Origin: Clostridiaceae bacterium
Lineage (GTDB): Bacteria; Bacillota; Clostridia; Acetivibrionales; DTU013
DNA: 8,823 nucleotides
NCBI GenBank assembly: GCA_012799845.1
Contig: JAAZKL010000024.1
Location: 1-8,823, forward strand
Direction: 5' to 3'
A program made the position numbers and the translations under genes. Positions 1-5,787 of the stretch are shown piece after piece. Under the pieces are notes generated by a model. It worked only from the letters and a program-made list of their open reading frames with translations. It did no database searches and was not told the DNA's origin. Each line of letters starts with the position of its first letter. The first letter of the stretch is position 1.

Positions 1-702
1 GGCGAGCTTGTAATCCATCATAAAAACGGTACAAGGAAATACTATGATCTTGCCGAAAAGCACATTCCGGCGGAAACACTGAATGCGCCCGATCCGATTC
101 CTGATGGATTTCTGCATAAGAAGTGGCGCGTGCTTCGGCGTATCGGCGCTGTCGGCCTGATGTGGAACCGCCCGTCGGATGCGTGGCTCAATATATGGGA
201 TCTGGATGCCCGGGACAGGAATGAAGCATTCAGGCAACTGGCAGATGAAGGCATGATACTCGAAATAAGTGTGGAGGGCATGAAAGATATCCTGTACTGC
301 CGTTCAGAGGATCTGCCGATAATCGAGACAGTTCTGCAGGACGGCAAATTCAAGCCCCGCTGTGAGCTGATCGCACCGCTTGACTGCATGATGTGGGACA
401 GGAAGCTCATACGTGCGCTGTTCGGCTTTGACTACACCTGGGAAATATACACTCCGTCAGATAAACGGAAATATGGCTATTACGTCCTGCCGCTGCTGTA
501 CGGGGAGTCTTTTGCCGTACGGGTGGAGGCAGTTGTTGAAAAGAGAACGTTCACTTTGACAGTTAGGAACATCTGGTATGAAGACAATGCGAAGCTGACA
601 AAAAAACTGGCTGATGCGGTCGGGAAATGTCTTGGGCGTTTTGCGAAATTCAATGGGTGCGGTACTGTCAACACAGAATGTAATGCCTGGCTGAAAGGCT
701 GA
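1..702 (+). CDS. YcaQ/AlkZ-like winged-helix protein, 3' part only
   Basis: The reading frame is open from the first base and ends at TGA 700-702, so 233 C-terminal residues are visible and the N-terminus lies outside the window. The family signature is clear. A 'YDLAEKHIP' motif lies near visible residues 15-23, 'APLDCMMWDRKLI' near 125-137, 'FDYTWEIYTP' just after it, and 'KRKYGYYVLPLLYGE' near 155-169. This matches the winged-helix DNA-binding family that includes E. coli YcaQ and Streptomyces AlkZ, which are DNA glycosylases acting on interstrand crosslinks or bulky alkyl lesions. Family members are usually about 350-400 residues, so roughly the first third is missing. The catalytic Gln-x-Gln or Gln-x-Asp motif sits in that missing part, so glycosylase activity cannot be judged here. 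An internal ATG at 130 is not the start, because conserved sequence continues upstream of it. The next gene follows after 79 bp on the same strand. Confidence 0.88.
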   Translation, partial: GELVIHHKNGTRKYYDLAEKHIPAETLNAPDPIPDGFLHKKWRVLRRIGAVGLMWNRPSDAWLNIWDLDARDRNEAFRQLADEGMILEISVEGMKDILYCRSEDLPIIETVLQDGKFKPRCELIAPLDCMMWDRKLIRALFGFDYTWEIYTPSDKRKYGYYVLPLLYGESFAVRVEAVVEKRTFTLTVRNIWYEDNAKLTKKLADAVGKCLGRFAKFNGCGTVNTECNAWLKG

Positions 703-781
703 AAACAACGTCATTCGAAGGCCACAGCCGATACAAGTGTCTGAGTTGTGTAGCTGACACCATATTCAAAGGGGGCTAATT

Positions 782-2071
782 ATGGATAATAAAACAGTTG
801 TTGATTTTGACTACAACGGAATGGTTTCTTCTTCCCGATTATCCGGTGAAGCAAAGCTGCTGATCTGTGAGGATGGCCTTATCCTGGACGGTTTGTTTGA
901 CCGGGTGCCCATTGCCTATGCCGACATGAACTCCATAGTTCTTGAGAATTACGTGGTAAAAATCAATACCGGCGATGAGACGATAGCCATATCGCAATTG
1001 GGACAGGCCTGCGAATGGTTTTATCGCGATCTATTGGATGCGTTCAACAGCAAAGTACTGGCATCTTTCCATGTAACCGGGGAACCGGTGCTGGAGACTG
1101 AAGGGCAATACTCTTACGGAGTTTTACAGGGGAATGCGAAAATAAGCGTTTACCCGGACTGTATCTGCATCCTGGCGCCAAACCTGAGGGCAAGGCGTAT
1201 ACCGTTAGCGTTTGTAAGCGGCATGAAGAAAGAAAACTATGCGCTGACGATCATCCTGGATAAGGATGAAGCTTACACGCTTTCGATGATCGGTTCCGAT
1301 CTGGATCCGCTGGAGCGGGCGATAACGGGCCAGATACGAAAGCAGAGAGAAAATGACGCTGCCTTTGTCAGTAAACTTATCCCCTCCCTTGGCTTCTCAG
1401 AAAGCTTGAAAGCCGGCGCATTGCTGCGTGAAGGGATCGCGGTGCAGTTGAAACAGCTTCCTGCGTTTTTGGTGAAAGCAATCGATGGTAAAGTAAGAAA
1501 CAGCAAAATGGGTTCCGCATACGAGCAACTGAAAGAAATATGCGATAATGAACGTATGGCAGTCAGCATCAGATGCATGCCGGATGAGGAGTTCGAGGCG
1601 CTGAAACAGGCTGAGATCGAAAAGCTTGAGAGAATTACCGAATCAAAACAGGAAACGGCTTCGGAAGCGAATATGAGCGAGACCGCGGAATTGACCCCGG
1701 AACAGGAGGACGCGCTGCGTTGGGCTGTCTGGGCAGCGGTTCCGTCCAGGGACGGCAGGACAGCAGTGGTGGAGTTTGCGCTGCCGGGCGAAGATGCGGC
1801 AACATACCTGTTCAGGGCTGACCCTGAATGGGAGCGTTTCCTGATGCTGCTGAACCGCGGAATGGAAGCGACTCAAATGCGGCGTGAAGTATTCTCACTT
1901 TCCGATGAAGCATTGATAAAGGAATCGAATGCGGGACAGCGCATGCTCAAAATGCGTTCGCCCTCTATCCAGGAACTGCGCAGGCGTTTCATCGGCAGAG
2001 TGATCCACCGCTCCGAAGAAGGCTGGAAAAAGTCTCTCCTGGAAAAGCTGGACGCCACGCACGGTACATAG
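782..2071 (+). CDS. Hypothetical protein, probable tandem PH-like domains
   Basis: This is a 429-residue protein starting at ATG 782. A strong purine-rich ribosome binding site (AAAGGGGG, 768-775) lies 6 nt upstream, and the gene ends at TAG 2069-2071. I do not recognise a named family. There is no signal peptide and no membrane segment, so it is probably cytoplasmic. Residues about 20-90 and 108-185 both read as alternating short beta strands closed by a helix ('AISQLGQACEWFYRDLL' in the first, 'DLDPLERAITGQIRKQ' in the second). That is the layout of small PH-like domains, so I infer a tandem pair. A helical middle (about 186-300) includes a charged, coiled-coil-prone stretch at 266-300. Residues about 305-360 form a further strand-rich block with several tryptophans. 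The C-terminus is basic and helical ('RRRFIGRVIH'). It may be co-transcribed with the upstream glycosylase-like gene. Function is unknown; the PH-like call is pattern reading only. Confidence 0.85.
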   Translation: MDNKTVVDFDYNGMVSSSRLSGEAKLLICEDGLILDGLFDRVPIAYADMNSIVLENYVVKINTGDETIAISQLGQACEWFYRDLLDAFNSKVLASFHVTGEPVLETEGQYSYGVLQGNAKISVYPDCICILAPNLRARRIPLAFVSGMKKENYALTIILDKDEAYTLSMIGSDLDPLERAITGQIRKQRENDAAFVSKLIPSLGFSESLKAGALLREGIAVQLKQLPAFLVKAIDGKVRNSKMGSAYEQLKEICDNERMAVSIRCMPDEEFEALKQAEIEKLERITESKQETASEANMSETAELTPEQEDALRWAVWAAVPSRDGRTAVVEFALPGEDAATYLFRADPEWERFLMLLNRGMEATQMRREVFSLSDEALIKESNAGQRMLKMRSPSIQELRRRFIGRVIHRSEEGWKKSLLEKLDATHGT

Positions 2072-2149
2072 GCGTGCATATCATGGATGGCACAAAGACA
2101 ACACAGCGGCCAGCGTTTTGACGTCCTCGCCGAACCGGAGGAAAAGGCG

Positions 2150-2181
2150 AAGGATAGCCAAGGATAACACAAGGATAACGC
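2150..2181. repeat. Short 10-11 bp tandem repeat, three units
   Basis: AAGGATA occurs at 2150, 2160 and 2171, each followed by a similar C/A-rich tail (GCC, ACAC, ACGC). It lies just after the 782-2071 gene in sequence with no credible ORF. It may be slippage-derived. Confidence 0.55.
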
Positions 2182-2246
2182 AGCGATACTGCTAAGATGC
2201 CATAAAAACAACACAATAACGTCATGATGACATCATAACGGCATTA

Positions 2247-2267
2247 CGATGATATCCCGATGATATC
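2247..2267. repeat. Perfect 10-bp direct repeat with 11-bp period
   Basis: CGATGATATC occurs at 2247-2256 and again at 2258-2267. Just upstream, 2224-2236 is a small palindrome (ATGATG-A-CATCAT). The spacer 2072-2530 holds no supportable gene. It contains these repeats, a terminator at 2288-2336 and a palindrome at 2413-2430. I see no convincing sigma-70 promoter in it. Confidence 0.5.
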
Positions 2268-2287
2268 ACCAAATTCATGACGAACAT

Positions 2288-2336
2288 AAAAATCCTTCAA
2301 ACACCTGTGTTTGCACAATGTTGGAAGGATTTTTTT
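2288..2336 (+). terminator. Rho-independent terminator after the 782-2071 gene
   Basis: An 11-bp perfect stem pairs 2288-2298 (AAAAATCCTTC) with 2324-2334 (GAAGGATTTTT), and the T tract runs on to 2336. The 25-nt loop region contains its own hairpin (AAACA...TGTTT, 2299-2312). The A-run on the left arm means it could also stop minus-strand transcripts. It separates the first two genes from the WrbA-like gene. Confidence 0.82.
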
Positions 2337-2412
2337 CAATAGATATGTACGTGCGCCGTGTCGATTGCATATTCAGTTAATATTCCGAAATAATGGGTAA
2401 TAGTTAAATATT

Positions 2413-2430
2413 ACATCAATGAGTTGATGT
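2413..2430. promoter_or_regulatory. Perfect 18-bp palindrome, candidate operator
   Basis: The arms ACATCAA and TTGATGT (7 bp, perfect) flank a 4-nt TGAG spacer, about 100 bp upstream of the WrbA-like start. There is no T tract, so it is not a terminator. The size and symmetry suit a dimeric repressor such as a MarR-, HxlR- or TetR-type regulator, but no regulator gene is in the window. The role is inferred; the palindrome itself is directly visible. Confidence 0.4.
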
Positions 2431-2530
2431 CACCAGGTACAAAGTTAAGAACGATACTTGATACGTTTGGACAAAATAAGATTGAAAGCTTTGGCGATAA
2501 ACATTCAGCATGATAAAAGGAGTGATTTCT

Positions 2531-3157
2531 GTGAGTAAAGTAAAACTGACTATCATTTACTATAGCATGGGCGGGACCAACTACCAGATGGCGAAATGGG
2601 CTGCCGAGGCCGCGGAAGAGGCGGGAGCCGAGGTGAGGATACGGAAGGTGCGCGAGCTCGCGCCACAGTCAGTGATCGACGGCAGCCCGGCGTGGAAAGC
2701 GCATGTGGAGGCAACTAAGGATGTCCCCGAAGCTGCGTCGGATGACCTCGAGTGGGCTGATGCGATCATATTCAGCACGCCTACCCGTTTCGGGAACATT
2801 GCGTCCCAGATGAAACAGTTCCTGGACATGCAGGGCGGGCTCTGGGCGCAGGGCAAGACCATGAACAAGGTTGTCAGCGCGATGGCCTCCGCTCAGAACC
2901 CGCATGGCGGGCAGGAAGCGACCATTTTAACGATCTATACATCAATGTATCACTGGGGGGCGATCGTCGCGGCTCCCGGCTATACTGACACGGTCATTTT
3001 CGGAGCGGGAGGCAATCCTTACGGGACAAGCGTGACAGTCGACCAGAACGGCAACATGATCGGGGATGCAAAAGCCATAGAGGCCGCGGTCAAATACCAG
3101 GCAAACCGTACTGTTACTGTCGCCCGGTGGATCAAGAATGCGAAGGAGAGCCAGTAA
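2531..3157 (+). CDS. WrbA-like flavodoxin-fold NAD(P)H:quinone oxidoreductase
   Basis: I choose GTG 2531 as the start, not the in-frame ATG at 2510. AAAAGGAG at 2515-2522 lies 8 nt before the GTG and would sit inside the coding region of the longer form. This gives 208 residues, close to the usual WrbA size of about 200. The FMN phosphate loop is visible as 'YYSMGGTNYQMAK' (10-22). The hallmark block 'TPTRFGNIASQMKQFLD...GGLW' is at about 83-105, 'HGGQEAT' at 125-131 and 'GNPYGTS' at about 161-167. These are WrbA family signatures; the family binds FMN and reduces quinones by two electrons, limiting semiquinone and oxidative stress. The canonical Ser-Thr-Gly-Thr before His-Gly-Gly-Gln-Glu reads Ala-Gln-Asn-Pro here, so substrate or cofactor handling may differ. 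A palindrome at 2413-2430 may be its operator. The protein should be cytoplasmic. Confidence 0.92.
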   Translation: MSKVKLTIIYYSMGGTNYQMAKWAAEAAEEAGAEVRIRKVRELAPQSVIDGSPAWKAHVEATKDVPEAASDDLEWADAIIFSTPTRFGNIASQMKQFLDMQGGLWAQGKTMNKVVSAMASAQNPHGGQEATILTIYTSMYHWGAIVAAPGYTDTVIFGAGGNPYGTSVTVDQNGNMIGDAKAIEAAVKYQANRTVTVARWIKNAKESQ

Positions 3158-3160
3158 ATA

Positions 3161-3247
3161 ATGAACGATAATATCAGTCGTGATGAACTGCTCAGTGCTG
3201 AATCCTATTACGCGTCCCGAGGCTTCCGTGGCCTGCTGAAAGTATGA
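3161..3247 (+). CDS. Possible 28-residue small protein after the WrbA-like gene
   Basis: ATG 3161 opens 3 nt after the WrbA-like stop (TAA 3155-3157) and runs 28 codons to TGA 3245-3247. GGAG at 3145-3148, inside the end of the preceding gene, lies 12 nt upstream, which is longer than ideal. The peptide is mixed and charged ('MNDNISRDELL...' ending 'RGLLKV') and is not low complexity. Tight spacing suggests translational coupling. It could equally be a chance ORF or the remnant of a longer gene cut short before the repeat array at 3297. I recognise no family. Confidence 0.3.
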   Translation: MNDNISRDELLSAESYYASRGFRGLLKV

Positions 3248-3296
3248 ATCAGCAACAGACCTTCAAAACGCATACTGCGTAATATGTATGTGGAAA

Positions 3297-3379
3297 CAGG
3301 CATACAGCAGCAGGCATACAGCAGCAGGCATGCAGCAGCAGGTATACAATAACAGGCATGCAGCAACAGGCATCTGCTG
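3297..3379. repeat. 14-bp tandem array, about six units
   Basis: Units start at 3297, 3311, 3325, 3339, 3353 and 3367. The consensus is CAGGCATACAGCAG. The first two units are identical, the third differs by one base (ATG for ATA), the fourth and fifth diverge further, and the sixth is partial. Because 14 is not a multiple of three, ORFs crossing it on either strand change peptide phase in each unit and look artefactual. The spacer 3248-3614 holds this array, a candidate promoter and a second array, but no supportable ordinary gene. Confidence 0.85.
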
Positions 3380-3472
3380 TTCCGGAATAAAAACTGCAAG
3401 GCACAGACGCCATGGTCCGGACAATTGTTGTATCCAGTATGTGCCATGTGCTGCAGACACTAACTTCCGCTA

Positions 3473-3501
3473 TGTACTGTTGCTGTTTTATCTGGTATAA
3501 T
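3473..3501 (+). promoter_or_regulatory. Candidate extended -10 promoter for the 3615-6520 unit
   Basis: A perfect TATAAT lies at 3496-3501, preceded by TG at 3493-3494 with one base between, which is the extended -10 arrangement. A weak -35 (TGTACT, 3473-3478, three of six consensus bases) is 17 bp upstream. Transcription would begin near 3508 and place the 24-bp repeats in a 5' leader of about 107 nt. The call rests on the -10 element. Confidence 0.5.
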
Positions 3502-3514
3502 TGGTAAAGTTGAG

Positions 3515-3613
3515 TTGGCTGATTTGGCTGAAGCCGGATTGCTTGATTTGATTCAATGCCGGCTGCATGATTTGGCCGAGGCCGAGCTGCCTGATTTGGA
3601 TCGGGTGAATTGA
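3515..3613 (+). other. Possible 32-codon leader ORF across the 24-bp repeats
   Basis: From TTG 3515 the frame is open to TGA 3611-3613, one base before the ATG (3615) of the membrane-protein gene. Because 24 bp equals eight codons, the peptide repeats with period eight, around 'DLAEAGLL', 'DLIQCRLH' and 'DLAEAELP'. No clear ribosome binding site precedes the TTG and there is no ATG in the frame. Translation is therefore speculative. If real, it would couple to the downstream gene. Confidence 0.2.
3520..3598. repeat. 24-bp tandem repeat in the leader of the membrane-protein gene
   Basis: TGATTTG recurs at 3520, 3544, 3568 and 3592, exactly 24 bp apart. A GCCGG or GCCGA core sits between successive copies. 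There are three full degenerate units plus the start of a fourth. The array ends 16 bp before ATG 3615, so it occupies the leader immediately in front of the three-gene unit. Confidence 0.75.
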
Positions 3614-3614
3614 T

Positions 3615-4457
3615 ATGTCTTTTGATGAGGTTTTGGTATTCGTAACTTCATGTGTTTATTCAGGATTCAGCATAGTCAGATGGTATGGCAAACTGACGCC
3701 GATCAGGCCTGTCAGAAGGGATAAGGCTGTAAAGCACGTACTGAGCCTGCTGCCATTGATCTCATTTCTGGTCATTGTATTTACACTGCGGTTCCTTGCA
3801 TCATTTGATGTTGTGAATGATTATGTTTACATACTGTTTTACATTTTGCTGGGATACACATGGGTTTTTCTTGGGATACGGTGGATCTTCCGGTTTTTTG
3901 ATATCTCATGGATCGATGATGTGCTGAATATGAACAACAGGGCGGCGCTGATCACTGTAAGCGGAGCGTTTCTCGGACTGGTGATGATATATTCAGGAGC
4001 CAACATAGGGGACGGCCCCGGTTGGTGGTGCGTCGTTTTCGCCGGCGGGCTGGGCCTTGTTTCGTGGTTCCTGCTTGGCAGGCTTGTCAACTCATTTACA
4101 GAGGTTTTCGAGCGCATAACAGTTGACAGGGACGTCTATTGCGGGATCCGCTTCGGCGGTTACCTGCTGGCCAGCGGGATAATACTGGCAAGGGCGTGCG
4201 CAGGCGACTGGACCTCCTTTTATCATACAGTGATCGAGTTCCTGGTCGGCTGGCCGGTCCTGCCGCTGACTGCGATGGCGATACTGGTTGAGCGTTACTA
4301 TATACGCAGGGCAAAAATGAGCGAAACCCTCAACGACACATATCTGTTCGGCTCACTGTACTGGGCTTTTGCATATATCGCGTTTGCCGTGATAAGCGTG
4401 ACATTGTTCCCGATGATCGAAAACCCGATATACGACAGTGTACCGGCAGTTTATTAG
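3615..4457 (+). CDS. Multi-pass membrane protein, DUF350/YjfL-like
   Basis: This 280-residue protein starts at ATG 3615. The ribosome binding site is weak (GGTGA, 3605-3609, in the tail of the 24-bp repeats). Hydrophobic segments lie at about 5-22, 41-63, 69-93, 109-128, 137-157, 177-195, 207-225 and 243-266, so about eight membrane spans. Residues 107-131 ('NNRAALITVSGAFLGLVMIY...') and 171-195 ('DRDVYCGIRFGGYLLASGI') resemble the two halves of DUF350, as in E. coli YjfL as I remember it ('NTAASLAFSGTLLGYVIPL' and 'NTAAGMFMGTAALAGGI'). YjfL is only about 130 residues, so this protein carries extra spans on both sides. It sits 85 bp upstream of a YjfC-type ATP-grasp gene, the neighbour DUF350 genes have in the yjf operon, which supports the assignment. 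The molecular role is unknown. Another small membrane family remains possible. Confidence 0.85.
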   Translation: MSFDEVLVFVTSCVYSGFSIVRWYGKLTPIRPVRRDKAVKHVLSLLPLISFLVIVFTLRFLASFDVVNDYVYILFYILLGYTWVFLGIRWIFRFFDISWIDDVLNMNNRAALITVSGAFLGLVMIYSGANIGDGPGWWCVVFAGGLGLVSWFLLGRLVNSFTEVFERITVDRDVYCGIRFGGYLLASGIILARACAGDWTSFYHTVIEFLVGWPVLPLTAMAILVERYYIRRAKMSETLNDTYLFGSLYWAFAYIAFAVISVTLFPMIENPIYDSVPAVY

Positions 4458-4501
4458 GAGCCGTTTGTGGCTGACAGGCAGCATTCCGGCTGCGGGAGCT
4501 A

Positions 4502-4535
4502 TGCTATGATTTGCGGGATCTTTTTACTAAAGGAG
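4502..4535 (+). promoter_or_regulatory. Ribosome binding site and possible internal -10 for the ATP-grasp gene
   Basis: AAAGGAG at 4529-4535 lies 7 nt before ATG 4543 and is the best ribosome binding site in the window. Upstream, TGCTATGAT (4502-4510) has an extended -10 form, but I see no good -35. The ATP-grasp gene may thus have its own weak promoter besides readthrough from 3615-4457. A small GCAGC/GCTGC hairpin (4478-4493) precedes it. Confidence 0.35.
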
Positions 4536-4542
4536 CCGTACA

Positions 4543-5787
4543 ATGAAAGAAACTGTCGAACTGGCTTTGATTCCTGAGAATAAATATTCCGAATACCGCT
4601 ATAGCGTTATTTTCAAGGCTTATAAATGGGATCCGCAGGTCGGTGACCACAATACCGTGGCGAAGCATGTGGTACTGATGGACCAGGAGACTGTCGCCCG
4701 GTTGGAAACCTGGGCCGAGCAGTTGTCGGAAGAAACGATGATGATGGAAGAGGCCCTGATCCGCAGGCCGGACCTGGCGAAGAAACTTGGACTGCCCGGA
4801 AAGATCATCAGGTCGCTGGACCGGCTGTCAGGCTATGACAGAAGCAAAAACATCAGGCTGATGCGGTTCGATTTCCATCCCACCGAAGCTGGCTGGGCAG
4901 TGTCGGAAGTCAACAGCGATGTGCCCGGAGGTCTCGCCGAGGCGTCGATCCTGCCGCGGATCGCATGCGGTTATTTTGACAACTGTGAATCCCGAAGGCA
5001 CATCGGGGAAATCCTTCTGCAGGCTTTTGAAAAACGTGTCGTGAAAGGCGGCGTTATAGCATTCGTCCATGCAACGTCCTATGCGGATGACCGGCAGGTA
5101 ATGCAATTCCTGAGCGACTGCTTTGATGAGCACGGATACCGCACGGTTTTTGCCGCGCCGGACCATATCGCGTGGAAAGACGGCAACGCAGTTTGTATAA
5201 TAGAAGGGAAGGAAGGGCCGATAGACGGGATCGTACGCTTTTTCCCGCTGGAATGGATGACGAATCTGCCCCGAAGGCCTGACTGGAGGGGGTATCTGGA
5301 CTGCCGGACGGCTTCATGCAACCACCCGGTTGCCATACTTACACAGTCAAAACGGCTGCCGCTTGTATGGGATGAACTGGGGATCGATGTCTCAGCCTGG
5401 AAGAAACTCTTGCCTGAGACCAGGGACCCCAAAGCGGTCAGGCCGCAGGACGGCGGCTGGATATACAAGCCTGCCCTGGGGAGAGTGGGCGAAGGCATTT
5501 CCATCAAAGGGGCTATAACTGAAAAAGAACTGCGGCGGATCGAAAAAATGGCACGCAGGGATCATGGGAACTGGGCAGCCCAGCGTAAATTTGAGAGTCG
5601 GCCGTTGACGGACGCAAACGGAGAAGTTTACCACCTGTGTGTGGGCATATTCACAGTGGACGGCAGGAGTGCCGGTCTGTATGGAAGGATAAGCCCTTTC
5701 CCAAGGATAGATGACAGGGCGAGAGACATACCCTTACTGGTTTTGAAGGGAGGAAGCAGCATTGAGAGACAATCTGGAGGCATATAA
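4543..5787 (+). CDS. Glutathionylspermidine-synthase-like ATP-grasp ligase (YgiC/YjfC type)
   Basis: This 414-residue protein starts at ATG 4543 behind a strong AAAGGAG. It has the synthetase-domain features of the glutathionylspermidine synthase family. 'RFDFHPTEAGWAVSEVNSDVPGG' spans 108-130, where the family has an acidic E-x-N-x-D metal/substrate motif. 'LTQSKRLPLVWDE' is at 266-278, the ATP-grasp lysine/glycine loop 'WIYKPALGRVGEGISI' at 306-321, 'AAQRKFE' at 345-351 and 'GIFTVDGRSAGLYGR' at 368-382. The N-terminal amidase of E. coli Gsp is absent, as in YgiC and YjfC. ATP-grasp enzymes join a carboxylate, through an acyl-phosphate, to an amine. The substrate here is unknown, and the name does not mean that glutathionylspermidine is made. 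Expected cytoplasmic, perhaps acting at the DUF350-like membrane protein encoded upstream. The 3' end overlaps the next gene by 26 bp. Confidence 0.9.
   Translation: MKETVELALIPENKYSEYRYSVIFKAYKWDPQVGDHNTVAKHVVLMDQETVARLETWAEQLSEETMMMEEALIRRPDLAKKLGLPGKIIRSLDRLSGYDRSKNIRLMRFDFHPTEAGWAVSEVNSDVPGGLAEASILPRIACGYFDNCESRRHIGEILLQAFEKRVVKGGVIAFVHATSYADDRQVMQFLSDCFDEHGYRTVFAAPDHIAWKDGNAVCIIEGKEGPIDGIVRFFPLEWMTNLPRRPDWRGYLDCRTASCNHPVAILTQSKRLPLVWDELGIDVSAWKKLLPETRDPKAVRPQDGGWIYKPALGRVGEGISIKGAITEKELRRIEKMARRDHGNWAAQRKFESRPLTDANGEVYHLCVGIFTVDGRSAGLYGRISPFPRIDDRARDIPLLVLKGGSSIERQSGGI

Noticed and set aside
737..760. GTGTC ... GACAC inverted repeat between the first two genes
   Set aside because: Only five base pairs with a 14-nt loop and no T tract; expected by chance.
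2458..2482. TTGATA ... TAAGAT as a promoter for the WrbA-like gene
   Set aside because: The spacing is only 13 bp and no better -10 lies at 16-18 bp.
2510..2530. ATG 2510 as start of the WrbA-like gene
   Set aside because: The strong AAAAGGAG lies downstream of this ATG and 8 nt before GTG 2531; the extra seven residues are the translated ribosome binding site.
3288..3500. 70-codon plus-strand ORF and overlapping Cys-rich minus-strand ORFs over the 14-bp array
   Set aside because: The peptides are products of a 14-bp repeat read in shifting frames; there is no good ribosome binding site and composition is abnormal.
5079..5507. 142-codon minus-strand ORF
   Set aside because: It is antisense to the ATP-grasp gene, whose frame carries clear family motifs throughout this stretch.
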